The notes under the pieces were generated by a model. The model made no database searches and was not told where the DNA came from. It was given only the letters and a program-made list of their open reading frames with translations. The translations under genes were made by a program, and so were the position numbers. Source: Methanolobus profundi (GTDB lineage Archaea > Halobacteriota > Methanosarcinia > Methanosarcinales > Methanosarcinaceae). Taken from it: DNA of 64,000 nt. The DNA is taken from the NCBI RefSeq assembly GCF_900114835.1, contig NZ_FOUJ01000001.1:868001-932000 (forward strand). The letters run 5' to 3'. Positions 26,856 to 35,505 of the stretch are shown here, in pieces (position 1 is the first letter of the stretch; each line of letters opens with the position of its first letter).

Positions 26856-27728
26856 TTACTTTGTATTCTCACAGACACTTTTTTTAGCTTCCATGTACGA
26901 ATTGATGGCTATATCCATTGTTCCATCAATGTCGATGATCTCCATGTCAAAGAGTCTTGCAAACTCGGAAGCGTTCCTATGAAAATTAGCATCTTTGTAG
27001 TTTTGGTTCTTTATCTTAAAAAGAAGGCTGTACATCGGACTGCTGAGATATTTACGGGCGTTCTGGAAAGATACAGTTGATCTGTAATCCGTTTCATTCA
27101 TGCTTGACAGCCACATTGGAGTTGCATATATAGCACCTCTGCCATTGCCAAGTACCATCGTTTTCGTGTAAATTTCATTTCCACCAAGTGCTACGCTAAC
27201 ACAGTCATCAACAATGTTCTTTTCATCATCTCTCAGAAAATGAACAGGACAATCAAGCTTCTGTAGTTCATCCTGTACTTTTTCAGAACTATAGCCACAT
27301 TTACCATAAAAAAGAAGGATGCCATCTGATATTTTTGACATTTCTTTTGCGTTCAGATACACTTCCGACTGCAAATTATCAATATCAGAATGCAGGTCCT
27401 TTCTCAGAAGATGAACGACAACCGTTAATTCTCGTTCTTTCTTCCGGTTTAACGAATTACAGATCTGCCTGAAGAATGGAATATTTAAAAGCATCTTCGT
27501 GAAACTATCGTGTGAGATACTATTGCTTTCTGAGACGACAGAGTATAGCCGGTCAGACGAAAATACAAAAGGCTTGAGATCTGCAGATCTGAGTTTTTGT
27601 ACAAATCTGAAACTGTTCCTGTTCTCTACCACGAACAAACGTTTGATTTCAGGGTCCTTTGAGAGAACATAGACCAATTCATCCTCAAGCATTTCACAGG
27701 CAACTATACTTAAAAGTGGCATTATCAT
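26856..27728 (-). CDS. DUF1638 protein (second of a pair)
   Basis: 290 residues. It shares with the preceding gene the opening (LSIVACEMLEDELVYVLSKDPEIKRLFVVEN), the SEVY..SDGILLFYGKCG core and LRDDEKNIVDDCVSVALGG, all typical of DUF1638. The function is unknown; relatives in methanogens often lie beside methylamine or methanol methyltransferase genes, but none is here. This copy is longer, with a divergent middle. It starts 3 bp after the first DUF1638 gene, so the two are one operon. Confidence 0.82.
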   Translation of the reverse strand: MIMPLLSIVACEMLEDELVYVLSKDPEIKRLFVVENRNSFRFVQKLRSADLKPFVFSSDRLYSVVSESNSISHDSFTKMLLNIPFFRQICNSLNRKKERELTVVVHLLRKDLHSDIDNLQSEVYLNAKEMSKISDGILLFYGKCGYSSEKVQDELQKLDCPVHFLRDDEKNIVDDCVSVALGGNEIYTKTMVLGNGRGAIYATPMWLSSMNETDYRSTVSFQNARKYLSSPMYSLLFKIKNQNYKDANFHRNASEFARLFDMEIIDIDGTMDIAINSYMEAKKSVCENTK

Positions 27729-27731
27729 TTT

Positions 27732-28535
27732 TTACGTTGTTTTGTTCTTTAGTTCATCCTTTATTGAGAAATAGCATTTCTTGAATATCTCCTGATTCCC
27801 ACTAACTTCAAAAGTGCTATATCCAAACAAACTGGCATATTCTTCGATCTTTGCATCAATATCCTTTACATATGTCAGGCCGGTATTGACCTTTGCAACC
27901 CTTGAATATCCAGCCATGTCGTTGACCATTTTAGCCATCTTAAGAGCTTTTTCAGGATCAGAGGCATATTTATCGATGCTTAGAAGTTCTCTCCATGAAT
28001 TAGCATACATGGGTGTAAAGAAAAAAGCAGGTTCTTTACTGTGGGTTTTAAGCAGTTTCAGATAATTAGCTCCACCACCAACTGCAGCTCCAATGCAGTC
28101 ATCCACAATTCGCACATCATCCCTTAGTATCCTGACAATGCAACCATCTTTTTCAAGGCAAAAATCCTCTTCTACTTTACCAAGGACATTACCACAAAGG
28201 CCGTAAAAAAGGAGGATACCATCGGAGAAAGGAACCATTTCCTCAATAGTCTGATAAACCTCGGATCTCAGTGTTTTTGGCACTGCATGAAGTCCGAGTT
28301 CCAGAATATTTACTATTATGACCAATCCATCTTTATCCGTCACATCTGGATGCTCTTGCATCTTTTCAAAAGGTATTACCTCATAAGGAACATGCTGTTC
28401 ATTTAATTTTTCTCTAAACTCTGAAATATTTTCGTTCTCAACTATTATGATCCTATCAATTTCAGGATCATTGGTAAAAAGCCACACAATTTCATCCTGC
28501 ATTATCTTACATGCGATGATACTCATAACAGACAT
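27732..28535 (-). CDS. DUF1638 protein (first of a pair)
   Basis: 267 residues of DUF1638: MSIIACKIMQDEIVWLFTND, SDGILLFYGLCG, ILRDDVRIVDDCIGAAVGGG, and a C-terminal half with FFFTPMYANSWRELL. Cysteines in the LFYGLCG and DDCIG motifs suggest metal or corrinoid chemistry, but that is not established. A strong GGAGGAGA precedes the ATG. The promoter overlaps a near-palindrome that matches the one at the neighbouring TetR gene, implying repression by that TetR protein. Confidence 0.85.
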   Translation of the reverse strand: MSVMSIIACKIMQDEIVWLFTNDPEIDRIIIVENENISEFREKLNEQHVPYEVIPFEKMQEHPDVTDKDGLVIIVNILELGLHAVPKTLRSEVYQTIEEMVPFSDGILLFYGLCGNVLGKVEEDFCLEKDGCIVRILRDDVRIVDDCIGAAVGGGANYLKLLKTHSKEPAFFFTPMYANSWRELLSIDKYASDPEKALKMAKMVNDMAGYSRVAKVNTGLTYVKDIDAKIEEYASLFGYSTFEVSGNQEIFKKCYFSIKDELKNKTT

Positions 28536-28609
28536 TACAGATCTCCTCCTTTTTTGCGTATTTTATTTATTCAATTTTCTTTCAGCAAAAATAATATGCA
28601 ACATATAAT

Positions 28610-28631
28610 GCCTACCTACATGCAGATAGGC
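28610..28631. promoter_or_regulatory. Putative TetR operator at the DUF1638 promoter
   Basis: GCCTACCTACATGCAGATAGGC is a 22-bp near-palindrome (9 of 11 pairs) adjoining the minus-strand TATA box CATTATATG (28603-28611). It shares CTACCTACAT..AG.TAG with the site upstream of the TetR gene. Confidence 0.6.
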
Positions 28632-28649
28632 TGTAGCTAAATAAAAAAA

Positions 28650-29276
28650 TCAATCCCTCCATCCAAGACCAGATTTTATTGAAGAAATTGACCTGACAAG
28701 TGTTTTTCTACCTTTAATACTGGCTAATAGTCTGGCCCCCATCAATGTTACGAATACATCTTCTGAACGTGTTTCTACTTGATCTGAAAAATCAAATTCC
28801 CCCTGTTCCAGACCAGTTCTCAGAACATTGGTGAGCCAGGCACGTATATCGTCCAGTAGTAATATCTCTTGCTTTTTAACTTTCTCAGGAAGTTCTTCAA
28901 AATCGATCATCACCGAACCGGGAGGACAGATACATTTTCCCTCCTCGAACTCCTGCAATGCATGATCGAAATAATATTGAAGCTGCTCACGGGCAGACTT
29001 TTTGGACCCATCCATTTGTGCAATAGCTATTGCCAGGTTCTTTCTTCTTTCTTCAAGTAAAGCAGCAACAAGATCTTCTTTTTTAGGATAATAATGATGT
29101 ATTGAAGCATTTTTTATGCCAAGCTTCTGGGAAATATCCTTATAACTAAATCCATTATAGCCCCTGCATTGCAAAAAGTGTCCTGCATAATGGAGTATTT
29201 GTTGATTGGTAGAGTTAAGCTCGGTCATATTAATCAACATGTCCTCTTGTTCATTATATAGATGATATATATCCAT
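28650..29276 (-). CDS. TetR/AcrR-family transcriptional regulator
   Basis: 208 residues. The N-terminal helix-turn-helix lies at about residues 24-70 (ILHYAGHFLQCRGYNGFSYKDISQKLGIKNASIHHYYPKKEDLV, the TetR signature ending in IHHYY), followed by an all-helical ligand domain containing GKCICPPG. It probably represses itself and the DUF1638 pair downstream, because matching palindromes lie at both promoters. The ATG is about 27 bp from a TATA-like CTATATG embedded in the operator, so the transcript may be leaderless. Confidence 0.85.
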   Translation of the reverse strand: MDIYHLYNEQEDMLINMTELNSTNQQILHYAGHFLQCRGYNGFSYKDISQKLGIKNASIHHYYPKKEDLVAALLEERRKNLAIAIAQMDGSKKSAREQLQYYFDHALQEFEEGKCICPPGSVMIDFEELPEKVKKQEILLLDDIRAWLTNVLRTGLEQGEFDFSDQVETRSEDVFVTLMGARLLASIKGRKTLVRSISSIKSGLGWRD

Positions 29277-29287
29277 ACCTTAAATAT

Positions 29288-29305
29288 CTACCTACATATA
29301 GGTAG
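29288..29305. promoter_or_regulatory. Putative TetR operator at its own promoter
   Basis: CTACCT-ACATAT-AGGTAG is a perfect interrupted palindrome that contains the TATA-like element of the TetR gene on the minus strand. It shares its core with the operator at 28610-28631. Autorepression by blocking TBP is inferred. Confidence 0.6.
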
Positions 29306-29312
29306 GCAACAG

Positions 29313-29894
29313 TTAACTCGTTCTGCAAACACAATATTTGCACAGGGACATTTCTTCTGATATATGCTTACTCTTTACAGGACAATAATAAACTCCATTG
29401 TTCTCAAAGATCATCTGATCTTCAGTTACGTACATTCCCGGCGGATGAAGCGGTTCTTTCACTACAAAAGTAAGATATGTAGAAATAATACGAATGTATT
29501 CCTTCAGATCACTTTGACCAGGAGCATACGTGTCCATATACTTGCTGATCCTGAATGTAAGATCATCAAGCTGTCCAATGTCTATCTCTTCAGATAGATC
29601 AGTACAGTCCCTCTCTTTTAGCTCGGAAAATTTCCTATGGTTATACCTTACAAGATATTCGATATTGTATCGGGGACTTCCCGGAAGACTTTGAATACTA
29701 TCTGCTTCATTTTCACTTGTACTTATTAAGTGCTCATAAGATAAGCTCTCAGCTTCTTTTTTTAACATAAGCAATAATTCATGTGAATTGATGTGAAATA
29801 CCTCCAGAGTTTGCATATGAATATCTTTCAAGCTTATAGCTTCGTGTATACTATAAGTGCCTCTTAAAACAGACCCTAAAAAGCACCTTTTCAT
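29313..29894 (-). CDS. UPF0305/DUF2115-like methanogen protein
   Basis: About 193 residues from the chosen ATG; ATG 29966 (longer) and 29816 (shorter) are alternatives. The core (ELLLMLKKEAESLSYEHL, then a helical region) and the C-terminal cysteine pattern YYCPVKSKHISEEMSLCKYCVC resemble UPF0305 (DUF2115), a family largely confined to methanogens and of unknown function. The cysteines may bind a metal or cluster. The start choice rests on a minus-strand TATA box near 29943-29955. Confidence 0.6.
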   Translation of the reverse strand: MKRCFLGSVLRGTYSIHEAISLKDIHMQTLEVFHINSHELLLMLKKEAESLSYEHLISTSENEADSIQSLPGSPRYNIEYLVRYNHRKFSELKERDCTDLSEEIDIGQLDDLTFRISKYMDTYAPGQSDLKEYIRIISTYLTFVVKEPLHPPGMYVTEDQMIFENNGVYYCPVKSKHISEEMSLCKYCVCRTS

Positions 29895-30041
29895 GGTGCT
29901 TCTCTTCAAAATACCGTATATAAAAGAACTATTTACAACACACATTATATAAAGCAAATGACACACACTTGTTAGTTAAAATAGACATATGTATATAGTT
30001 TAACGCAACATTCACTCATAGATCTTCATCGGAGGATAATA

Positions 30042-31214
30042 ATGAGTGAAAACAGAACGATCTTAGCAGTACTTTTTATCGCATTGACCATGGCCTCAGT
30101 ATTGGTTTCCGGATGCATGGGCGATGCATCGATATCCCAGAGTATCCTGACACCTGAGGAAACAGAGAATGAAGCAGAAATGATCACAGTCCAGGATTCT
30201 CTTGGCAGGAACGTAGAAGTCCCTAAAGATCCGGAATCGGTCATATGTTCCGGTGCAGGAGGACTTAGATACCTGACATATCTTCAGGCAGAGGATAGAA
30301 TAGTTGCAGTGGACAGCAGCGAACACAAAGTATCGGTTGGTAAAGCCTATGCAGTTGTGAATTCCTATTTTGAAAGCTACCCGATGTTTGGGAAGAACGG
30401 AGAGAATCTGGAAACCATCCTTAACCTTGACCCACAGCCACAGGTGATCTTCACAATGTATACCACCAACGGATATGACCCTGATGAAATGCAGGATAAG
30501 ACCGGTATTCCTGTCATTGCCCTGAAAGAAGGAGATATGGTGAACAACCGGGAAGATATGTACCAGATACTTCGCATCATGGGTGAAGTAATGGATAAAG
30601 AGGAAAGGGCAGAAGAGGTCATATCATTCTTTGACTCGAACATAGCAGAACTCAATGAACGTACAGAGAACATACCTGATGAAGAAAAGATAACATGCTA
30701 TGCCGGTGGTGTCGGAAGTTCAAGCGCATATGACTTCCTGCGTACAGACTCAAATTACCCTGCACTGTACTTCATTAACGCGAACAATGTAGCATATAAC
30801 CCGGAAAATATGAGTGTTGAGAAGATATCAAAGGAAAGCATACTCGTATGGGACCCTGAGATTGTATTTGTTGAACTCAGACCAAGTATGTTCGACGGGG
30901 AGAACTACGCACCATACCAGCTTGAACATGATGAGGCATACAGCCAGCTTCAGGCAGTACAGAATGAGAACGTGTATGGAATGTTACCTTACAAATTCTA
31001 CTCCCATAACCCCGATACTGCTCTAGTGAATGCATACTTTGCAGGAACAATACTCTTCCCGGAACAATTTGAAGATATCACAGTAGAGGATAAAGCTGCA
31101 GAGATCTATGGATTCCTTGTTTGTGAAGGTGACAAAGAAAAAGGGATGTCAGTCTATGAGACAATGCTGACCATCTCCGACACACCTGTATATGAGAGTA
31201 TAGAATTCGAATAA
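30042..31214 (+). CDS. Fec/Btu-type ABC substrate-binding lipoprotein (copy 1)
   Basis: 390 residues. An N-terminal export signal with a lipobox-like VSGC is followed by a periplasmic-binding-protein domain of the iron-siderophore/cobalamin type: ITVQDSLGRNVEVPKDPESVICSG, LRYLTYLQAEDRIVAVD, EEVISFFDSNIAELN. It is the paralogue of the protein at 33991-35163, equal in length and similar throughout. It is transcribed alone, convergent with the ABC operon, and may offer a second specificity to that transporter. GGAGGA precedes the ATG. The ligand (iron chelate, corrinoid or other metal complex) is unknown. Confidence 0.85.
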   Translation: MSENRTILAVLFIALTMASVLVSGCMGDASISQSILTPEETENEAEMITVQDSLGRNVEVPKDPESVICSGAGGLRYLTYLQAEDRIVAVDSSEHKVSVGKAYAVVNSYFESYPMFGKNGENLETILNLDPQPQVIFTMYTTNGYDPDEMQDKTGIPVIALKEGDMVNNREDMYQILRIMGEVMDKEERAEEVISFFDSNIAELNERTENIPDEEKITCYAGGVGSSSAYDFLRTDSNYPALYFINANNVAYNPENMSVEKISKESILVWDPEIVFVELRPSMFDGENYAPYQLEHDEAYSQLQAVQNENVYGMLPYKFYSHNPDTALVNAYFAGTILFPEQFEDITVEDKAAEIYGFLVCEGDKEKGMSVYETMLTISDTPVYESIEFE

Positions 31215-31282
31215 AGAAAAGTAGGTAAATAATATCGATTCCAAAAATAAAGGAACAGGTAACAGATACCTGCTCCTTATCA

Positions 31283-32128
31283 TCAGTTGTTCTGCGTATC
31301 CCACCAGATCCGGACCCTTCTGGTAGAACCATCGAATATGTAATTCCCATTTTCTTTTTTAAGAACATTTTCCAGATATTCTTCCATTACCTGTTTGTGA
31401 ACATCGTTCTCCAGAGAGAAATGGAATGAAAGTTTGTCTACAGCATCCTCCAAACTCTCATATACCTCGGTCCTTCCAAGTGTGAACACTTCCATGTTAG
31501 GGTGAATTCCCATCTGATAGAGCAAGTTAAAAAGTATATCACAATGGGGTTTTTGACAATATTCGGTCCCATGCAGTTTGGGCCATATCTCCCTGAAATG
31601 TTCATCTCTGGCAGTATTTCCGGCAAACCAGTAGAGATAGACCTTTCCTGAAGCCACTGAGAGCATATCCTCTATTGCCCTGCGTATGTCAGGCATACCA
31701 AGAGAAAAGGATGCAATTATCACATCATAAGGTCCGTCAAGGTCTTTTTCAACATCAATATCCTCCCATCTTTTCTTGATAAGGGAAATATTATCGCGCT
31801 TATATTCAGTGATGTTATCCTCAAACACTTCGATCATACCTTTTGATGGCTCTACAGCAGTTACATGTCCCACCTTTTCAGAAAGCGGAATAGCAAGTGA
31901 ACCCGGACCTGCACCAATATCAAGAACCCTTGAATCCGGAGTGATCTCCAGAGCACTGATAACTTCCCTTGCTCTTTTCTGGTCATCCCGAAGGGACATC
32001 TCCCAGAATCGTTTTGCACTTTCCTTTTCTTCCCAGATAGAAGCACATTCTTTCCTGTTACCGCTTTCCAGATGCATTCTCATCTGTTCTGTCCAGACAT
32101 TACCCCAATCTATATCCTGATGGTTCAT
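31283..32128 (-). CDS. Class I SAM-dependent methyltransferase
   Basis: 281 residues with a Rossmann methyltransferase core: motif I VLDIGAGPGSLAIPL, motif II VTAVEPSKGMI, and YDVIIASFSLGM at motif IV. A helical N-terminal extension precedes it. It is the last gene of the importer operon, 19 bp after the ATPase gene, so it may modify the imported metal ligand, but the substrate is unknown. Similar methyltransferases often accompany Fec-type importers in methanogens (recollection, not a search). Confidence 0.82.
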   Translation of the reverse strand: MNHQDIDWGNVWTEQMRMHLESGNRKECASIWEEKESAKRFWEMSLRDDQKRAREVISALEITPDSRVLDIGAGPGSLAIPLSEKVGHVTAVEPSKGMIEVFEDNITEYKRDNISLIKKRWEDIDVEKDLDGPYDVIIASFSLGMPDIRRAIEDMLSVASGKVYLYWFAGNTARDEHFREIWPKLHGTEYCQKPHCDILFNLLYQMGIHPNMEVFTLGRTEVYESLEDAVDKLSFHFSLENDVHKQVMEEYLENVLKKENGNYIFDGSTRRVRIWWDTQNN

Positions 32129-32147
32129 AGTTATCCTCTCCTTGATA

Positions 32148-32900
32148 TCATACCGGAATCACAACTGAAACATCCTGAAAATTCTCTATTGTTACAGGTA
32201 CCCCGTAAACCTCTCCGATAATATCAGGAGTGATCTCATCCATACTTCCTGCTGCAAATATAGTTCCATTTTTAAGGAACAGGAACTTGTCCGAGTACCT
32301 GAAAGCCAGATTAAGGTCATGCATTGTCATGATGGCTGAGACATTTTCCTTCCTGACAACATCCCTTACCGTATCCAGTATCTCAAGCTGATTTCTAAGA
32401 TCAAGACTGCTTGTAGGTTCATCCAGCAGAAGCAGTTTGGGATTCTGGGCTATAGCACGTGCAATACCTACTTTCTGGAGCTCTCCACCGCTGAGCTCAT
32501 CGATATAGCGCAGAGCCATCTCTTCAAGATGCAATTTCTTGATGGTACTCTCAACTATCATAACATCATCAGGAGTAATGCTCCATTTCATGTGTGGCAT
32601 CCTTCCAAGAAGTACTGCATCAAAGGCGGTCAGTCTTGCAGGTTCACAACGCTGTGGCACATAACCAAGACGTCTTGCTATCTCTATCTGCTCCAGTTCG
32701 AGAACATTTTCCTTTTCTATCAGGACAGCTCCCTTCTTTGGCTTGAGGATAGCGTTCATACATTTCAGAAGTGTGGTCTTGCCCACACCGTTCGGTCCAA
32801 GTATGGAAAGGATCTCGTTCTTTTTAAGTTCGAACCTGATATCCTTCAATACTTCCTTACTTTTATACTGGAATTCCACTCCTTCCACTTCTAATATCAT
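32148..32900 (-). CDS. Fec/Btu-type ABC transporter ATP-binding protein
   Basis: 250 residues with a complete ABC ATPase set: Walker A GPNGVGKTT, Q-loop YVPQRCEPARL, signature LSGGELQKVG, Walker B LLLLDEPTSSLD and the switch histidine in MTMHDLNLAF. The order and length match FecE/BtuD-type subunits. Its ATG overlaps the permease stop codon (ATGA), showing translational coupling. Confidence 0.92.
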   Translation of the reverse strand: MILEVEGVEFQYKSKEVLKDIRFELKKNEILSILGPNGVGKTTLLKCMNAILKPKKGAVLIEKENVLELEQIEIARRLGYVPQRCEPARLTAFDAVLLGRMPHMKWSITPDDVMIVESTIKKLHLEEMALRYIDELSGGELQKVGIARAIAQNPKLLLLDEPTSSLDLRNQLEILDTVRDVVRKENVSAIMTMHDLNLAFRYSDKFLFLKNGTIFAAGSMDEITPDIIGEVYGVPVTIENFQDVSVVIPV

Positions 32901-33967
32901 ATTCTTCTTCCTCCTAATATCAGGTAGATAAATGTAGGTGCACCCAAAAAAGAGGTCAGCACCGCAACCGGTAACTGGTATGGTTCGATCAGCATCCTTG
33001 CAGCAGTATCAGCACTGAGCAGAAGCAACGAACCTATTATGAGACTTGCCACTATCAGGAAACGGTGGTCATCCCCTACGATCCTGCGGGCCATGTGAGG
33101 ACAGATCAGACCTACAAAACCAATGACCCCCAGAAAGGAAACAATGATGGCGGTTACAAGGGAAGCACACATCATACCCCTCAGCCTCACCTGTTCAACA
33201 TTGACACCAAGTCCTTTTGCAGTCTCATCCCCGGCATCTATGGCGTTGTATTTCCATCGTTCAAGTGTAAAATATATTATAGATAGGACCACTACGAAAG
33301 TGATAAGCGCAAGTTCTCCCCAGCTTGCTCTGGAAACATCCCCGAAGGTCCAGAAAACAATAGATGCAAGCTGCGTATCATCAGCAAAATATTGCAGCAG
33401 CATAGTTCCTGCTGTAAAAAGCGAACCCATGGCAACCCCTACTAAGATCATAACCTCAGGTGTAACTCCCCTTAACCGGGAGAAAGCAAGGATCATCACA
33501 GTAACAAGAAGGGAAAATCCAAATGCTACTATCGTAGTGATGTAAGGATTGCTGATAGTAACAGCACTGCCAACGTTCGTGTGTGTTGCTCCGGTTCCCA
33601 GCACCATTACCGAGAATGCTGCTCCAAAGGCTGCTGCATTTGAGATCCCAAGTGTGAAAGGAGATCCAAGAGGGTTCCTGAGAATGGATTGCATTACAAC
33701 ACCAGCTACTGAAAGCCCGGCACCGGCTACAATGGCAGTGAGCACCTGAGGTAGGCGTATGTTCCAGATAATGCTGTCCCATCGCTGTGAGACCTTATTT
33801 CCAAAAAGGGTCTGCATCACTTCCAGTACTGGAATGTCAACAGGACCCAATGAAATTGATATCACCATTAGAATAAATAAAAGAACGATACCGGCTAGTA
33901 TATACGTTATCTTCTTTCCGGTATGTTCTTTGTAACGACGGGCGATCTCGCCCGAGCTAGTGTCCAT
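32897..33967 (-). CDS. FecCD-type ABC transporter permease
   Basis: 356 residues, about ten membrane helices. The family motifs LPQVLTAIVAGAGLSVAGVVMQ, NPLGSPFTLGISNAAAFGA and FVGLICPHMARRIVGDDHR identify a BtuC/FecCD permease, which transports iron chelates, haem or cobalamin. It is encoded between the binding protein and the ATPase. Confidence 0.92.
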   Translation of the reverse strand: MDTSSGEIARRYKEHTGKKITYILAGIVLLFILMVISISLGPVDIPVLEVMQTLFGNKVSQRWDSIIWNIRLPQVLTAIVAGAGLSVAGVVMQSILRNPLGSPFTLGISNAAAFGAAFSVMVLGTGATHTNVGSAVTISNPYITTIVAFGFSLLVTVMILAFSRLRGVTPEVMILVGVAMGSLFTAGTMLLQYFADDTQLASIVFWTFGDVSRASWGELALITFVVVLSIIYFTLERWKYNAIDAGDETAKGLGVNVEQVRLRGMMCASLVTAIIVSFLGVIGFVGLICPHMARRIVGDDHRFLIVASLIIGSLLLLSADTAARMLIEPYQLPVAVLTSFLGAPTFIYLILGGRRI

Positions 33968-33990
33968 TTTTTCACCGTTTTCTTTTATTC

Positions 33991-35163
33991 TTATACATCC
34001 AGCTTTGTGAATGCAGGAATGTCATAGGCATTGATCATAGAATCATAGATCTCCCTGCCTTTTTCTTCATCTCCCTGGCAAACAAGGAATGTGTAGATCT
34101 CCACAGTCTTCTCTTCAAGAGATACATCCTCAAATCTGTCAGGATAGAGTGTCTTGCCTGCAAAGTAAGAGTCTGCAATTACTGAACCAAAGTTGGTTGC
34201 ATATTTATTGAACGGCAGGACCCCATACACATTTCCAGACCGTACTGCCTGAAGCTGACTGTATGATCCATCATCCCTGAGCAGACTGACACCGCTTCTT
34301 TCATCTCCGCATTCTATGGTGTTTAGATCAAGGAATATCATATCAGGATCCCACTCAATGATCTTTTCCTTGGAAACATCTGCAACATTGATGTTCGTAT
34401 CACCATAAGCGACATTCAATGCGTTGGTGAAAAGGAATGGAGGATATGTTGCTTCTGTGGACTGGAAACCCTGTGGTCCTCCTGAACGTCCGATACCACC
34501 TACATAACATGTTGGCCTGTCTTCCTCTGCGACATCTTCTGTGCGTGTATCAAGATCCTCTAATGCCTCATCGAAGAATGAGATCACTTCTTCAGCACGT
34601 TCTTCTTTCCCTACGACCTGGCCAATTATCCTGATACTAAGATCAAGTTCGTCCCTGTTCTCTGCCAGATCCCCGGTATAGATAACAACAACCGGAATAC
34701 CTGTCTTCTCCTGAAGTTCTTCGGGGTCGTATCCCATTGCAGAATATGTCTTAATAATAACATCAGGAAGAGGGTCAAGGGAAAGTATCTTTTCAGGGTC
34801 ATCCTGACCTCTGGTCTCACCGAATATGGCATAATCCGTGGCAAATTGCGGGTTTGCAAGTGAGTATGGCTTTGCATTGGAGGCAGTGCTTGTTGTTTCC
34901 CCTCTCTCTATCCCCACTATCATATCCTGAGCTTCAAGATACGTAAGAAGCCTGAGTGAACCGACACCCGAACATATCACATGTTCAGTTGATGCAGGGA
35001 TCTCCACTTCTCTGCCAAGGGCATCGGTGATAGTAACTGTTGTAACTTCTTCCTGTGTCTGTATACTTTGTGATGTATACGAATCAGTACAACCTGATAT
35101 TAGAACTGATATCGCGATCAACGCAAATAAAAAGCACATGAACTGAGTTTTGTTTCCTTTCAT
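33991..35163 (-). CDS. Fec/Btu-type ABC substrate-binding lipoprotein (copy 2)
   Basis: 390 residues: lipobox-like ISGC, then VTITDALGREVEIPASTEHVICSG, LRLLTYLEAQDMIVGIE and a C-terminal lobe ending in DIPAFTKLDV. It is the first gene of the operon binding protein-permease-ATPase-methyltransferase. It is closely related to the convergently oriented copy 1, which suggests local duplication followed by specialisation for different ligands. Confidence 0.87.
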   Translation of the reverse strand: MKGNKTQFMCFLFALIAISVLISGCTDSYTSQSIQTQEEVTTVTITDALGREVEIPASTEHVICSGVGSLRLLTYLEAQDMIVGIERGETTSTASNAKPYSLANPQFATDYAIFGETRGQDDPEKILSLDPLPDVIIKTYSAMGYDPEELQEKTGIPVVVIYTGDLAENRDELDLSIRIIGQVVGKEERAEEVISFFDEALEDLDTRTEDVAEEDRPTCYVGGIGRSGGPQGFQSTEATYPPFLFTNALNVAYGDTNINVADVSKEKIIEWDPDMIFLDLNTIECGDERSGVSLLRDDGSYSQLQAVRSGNVYGVLPFNKYATNFGSVIADSYFAGKTLYPDRFEDVSLEEKTVEIYTFLVCQGDEEKGREIYDSMINAYDIPAFTKLDV

Positions 35164-35505
35164 TTTGTTTCTCCAAAATAGTAAATGTCAAAAGTTGTAT
35201 GCAAATTAACTATATATGTGTTCTTATTCTAAACAAACAAAAATCAAAATAATAAAGTATATATCACATAATACTAACAAACATGATACGTATTACAAAA
35301 TGATGAGAGCTAGAAGATTGAACTAGTAATTAGTACATATATGAACATTATCTATCTGGCAAAAATCTCATTTTGATATTTTAAGAAGATCAGAGTACAT
35401 CCAGATCAGACAAACAGATCAAATATCAGTTTATTTTGGTGTTGCTGTCGGTTCTTGTGTAATTGGGTGGGGTTCTGTCCGTGATCTTTTTCAGGAGAAA
35501 TTCAT
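35164..35505. other. Divergent promoter region
   Basis: Separates the importer operon (minus) from the S-layer gene (plus). AT-rich near 35200-35300; the 60 bp before the S-layer gene are GT-rich, ending in AGGAGA before the ATG. No gene is seen. Confidence 0.5.
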
